From NCBI GenBank assembly GCA_005884705.1, contig VBAF01000071.1:4630-10439 (forward strand): a stretch of 5,810 bases of DNA, given 5' to 3'. Of this stretch, positions 5,322 to 5,810 are shown piece by piece. How positions within the stretch are numbered: position 1 is the first letter of the stretch; each line of letters begins with the position of its first letter. The DNA is from Alphaproteobacteria bacterium (GTDB lineage: Bacteria > Pseudomonadota > Alphaproteobacteria > Reyranellales > Reyranellaceae). Position numbers and translations under genes: made by a program. Below the pieces are notes generated by a model. That model searched no databases. It was not told the origin of the DNA and saw only the letters and a program-made list of their open reading frames with translations.

Positions 5322-5810
5322 CTAGAAAATATTCTCGGGCGCCACGCCGAGCATGACCTGGCCGACCGTCTCGTAGTGCAGGATGCGCCCCTGGCCCTGT
5401 TGCGCGACCGTGTCGATGTCGCGCAGACGGCGTTCGAACGGATTTTCCTCGAACACCGACATCGAGCCGCAATCGTGAAACAGCGTATTGACGATCTCCC
5501 GTGACGACTGGATGGCCCAGGTCGAGGCAAGCCGCAGGCGGGTCCGTTGATCGAGCTCCATCTCGCCGCGTTCCTCGATCGTCTCGAGCGCTTCGTCCGC
5601 CGCGGCGTGCAGGAAATAGCGCGCCGACCGCCACCTCGCCTCGGACTGCGCCACGTGGCTCTGGACGACGTTGTTCTCGACCATAGGCTTGCCCGCGCCC
5701 CGGCGGGTCTTTTCCCGCGGCAGCGCCAGGAACGCGTCCATCGTGCCGCGGGCAATGCCAAGCGCCACGCCGCCGAAGCCGATCGAATAGAGCTGGTTGC
5801 TGGTGAAACG
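5322..5810 (-). CDS. Acyl-CoA dehydrogenase-fold flavoprotein, probable aromatic monooxygenase oxygenase component (C-terminal 162 residues)
   Basis: The frame is open to the window edge, beginning RFTSNQLYSIGFGGVALGIARG, and stops at TAG 5322-5324. This is the C-terminal helical bundle of the acyl-CoA dehydrogenase superfamily (Acyl-CoA_dh_2 type). The block ENPFERRLRDIDTVAQQGQGR, then ILHYETVGQVMLG, is the conserved end found in class D flavin monooxygenases (HsaA, HpaH/C2-like) and close acyl-CoA dehydrogenases; the Arg-Asp-Ile and Gln-rich segment normally lines the flavin/tetramer interface. A GTG at 5768 is in frame, but homology continues upstream of it, so it is not the start. Class D enzymes use reduced flavin from a partner reductase to hydroxylate phenols. 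The N-terminal substrate and flavin sites are outside the window, so monooxygenase versus dehydrogenase stays open. The stop lies 176 bp before the binding-protein start. Confidence 0.8.
   Translation of the reverse strand, partial: RFTSNQLYSIGFGGVALGIARGTMDAFLALPREKTRRGAGKPMVENNVVQSHVAQSEARWRSARYFLHAAADEALETIEERGEMELDQRTRLRLASTWAIQSSREIVNTLFHDCGSMSVFEENPFERRLRDIDTVAQQGQGRILHYETVGQVMLGVAPENIF

Noticed and set aside
4084..5325. Long plus-strand open frame (413 codons) opposite the binding-protein gene
   Set aside because: It is antisense to a clear binding-protein gene with signal peptide and family motifs; its translation is His/Arg/Ala/Gly-rich with no recognisable domain, as expected from GC-rich codon shadowing.
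5322..5768. Independent short gene starting at GTG 5768
   Set aside because: The frame continues to the window edge with conserved flavoprotein sequence upstream, so this is an internal codon of a truncated larger gene.

Overview
The window is one GC-rich block read entirely from the minus strand (right to left). GC-rich codon use with C/G at third positions, ATGA stop/start overlaps, a Tat-type signal on an ABC binding protein and the gene mix suggest an alphaproteobacterium of the Bradyrhizobium/Rhodopseudomonas type. That assignment is inference from style; there is no rRNA or other marker gene here.

Layout in transcription order: (1) the C-terminal part of an acyl-CoA dehydrogenase-fold flavoprotein, most like the flavin-dependent aromatic monooxygenase branch (5322-5810, N-terminus outside the window); (2) a 176-bp intergenic region (5146-5321) with a 15-bp interrupted palindrome, a 31-codon ORF and a small hairpin; (3) a complete branched-chain-amino-acid-type (HAAT/Liv) ABC importer: Tat-exported substrate-binding protein (3910-5145), permeases LivH (3018-3875) and LivM (2008-3021), ATPases LivG (1274-2011) and LivF (565-1284); (4) after 38 bp, the N-terminal 175 codons of a LigB-like class III extradiol dioxygenase (1-526, C-terminus outside the window).

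The importer genes are tightly packed: 34 bp, then overlaps of 4, 4 and 11 bp. They lie between a probable aromatic hydroxylase or acyl-CoA dehydrogenase and a ring-cleavage dioxygenase-like enzyme. The simplest reading is an aromatic (or aryl-acid) uptake and degradation operon: the Liv-type system imports the compound, the flavoprotein hydroxylates or oxidises it, and the LigB-like enzyme opens a dihydroxylated ring. The substrate cannot be read from the sequence.

No mobile element, CRISPR array, tRNA or rRNA was seen. The many long plus-strand open frames are antisense shadows of the GC-rich minus-strand genes. The region is mostly ordinary catabolic/transport DNA. The points that merit checking are a His-to-Gln change at a canonical metal-ligand position in the dioxygenase, the intergenic palindrome, and a short ORF resembling the start of an HpcH/HpaI aldolase.
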